This document shows, piece by piece, positions 6,132 through 6,156 of a DNA stretch of 6,156 bases. Under the pieces are notes generated by a model that was not told the origin of the DNA, did no database searches, and saw only the letters and a list, made by a program, of their open reading frames with translations. Numbering within the stretch: the stretch's first letter is position 1; each line of letters begins with the position of its first letter. Where the stretch lies: positions 1 through 6,156 of the forward strand of contig WLHG01000064.1 of assembly GCA_009702845.1 (NCBI GenBank). The letters run 5' to 3'. This DNA is from Actinomycetota bacterium (GTDB lineage: Bacteria; Actinomycetota; Actinomycetes; Nanopelagicales; Nanopelagicaceae). The position numbers were made by a program, and so were the translations under genes.

Positions 6132-6156
6132 TTTTACTCATGCGAGAATGATTCAA

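Noticed and set aside
6116..6140. TGAGT/ACTCA plus AAAA/TTTT pairing around the last stop codon as a terminator
   Set aside because: The stem is interrupted by a four-base bulge, is AT-rich and is not followed by a T run; too weak to call.
1..6156. CRISPR, tRNA, rRNA or insertion-sequence content
   Set aside because: No regularly spaced repeats, no tRNA-like cloverleaf with a TTCGA-type arm, and no transposase or flanking terminal repeats were seen.

Overview
The window holds seven genes, all on the + strand, and no RNA genes, CRISPR arrays or insertion sequences that I can see. Base composition looks moderate (about mid-40s % GC, judged by eye). The gene content suggests a modest-GC actinobacterium: a fused CysN-CysC, a small membrane protein that looks actinobacterial, and a stand-alone protein resembling the actinobacterial 'putative sensor' membrane domain. 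A streamlined freshwater lineage such as acI/Nanopelagicales is a guess from overall style, not a demonstration.

Region 1 (3-3171) is a tight, translationally coupled cluster. It starts with the 3' part of a bifunctional sulfate adenylyltransferase large subunit/APS kinase (cysNC), whose 5' end lies outside the window. A TauE/SafE-family membrane permease follows with an ATGA overlap, then a PAPS-dependent sulfotransferase with a TGATG overlap. CysNC makes PAPS, the permease probably moves a sulfur oxyanion or organosulfonate, and the sulfotransferase has the motifs to use PAPS. The simplest reading is a sulfation cassette (make the activated sulfate, then transfer it) rather than, or as well as, cysteine biosynthesis. 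The acceptor is unknown.

Region 2 (about 3178-5265) is a second likely transcription unit: an iron-containing alcohol dehydrogenase family protein with a strong ribosome binding site, a YbaK/EbsC-type aminoacyl-tRNA deacylase 3 bases after it, and a 120-residue membrane protein 4 bases after that. The dehydrogenase keeps the Asp and two His of the family metal site, but has Gln where the family usually has His at two other active-site positions. Its arginine codon use also differs sharply from the flanking genes (no AGA/AGG).

Region 3 (5266-6131) is a 140-base intergenic region with a weak hairpin, an 11-base inverted repeat and a plausible promoter, followed by a 241-residue multi-pass membrane protein resembling the actinobacterial sensor domain without a kinase. 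The last 25 bases hold nothing I can assign. I found no clearly new biological system. The most promising lead is the coupled PAPS synthesis-permease-sulfotransferase operon.
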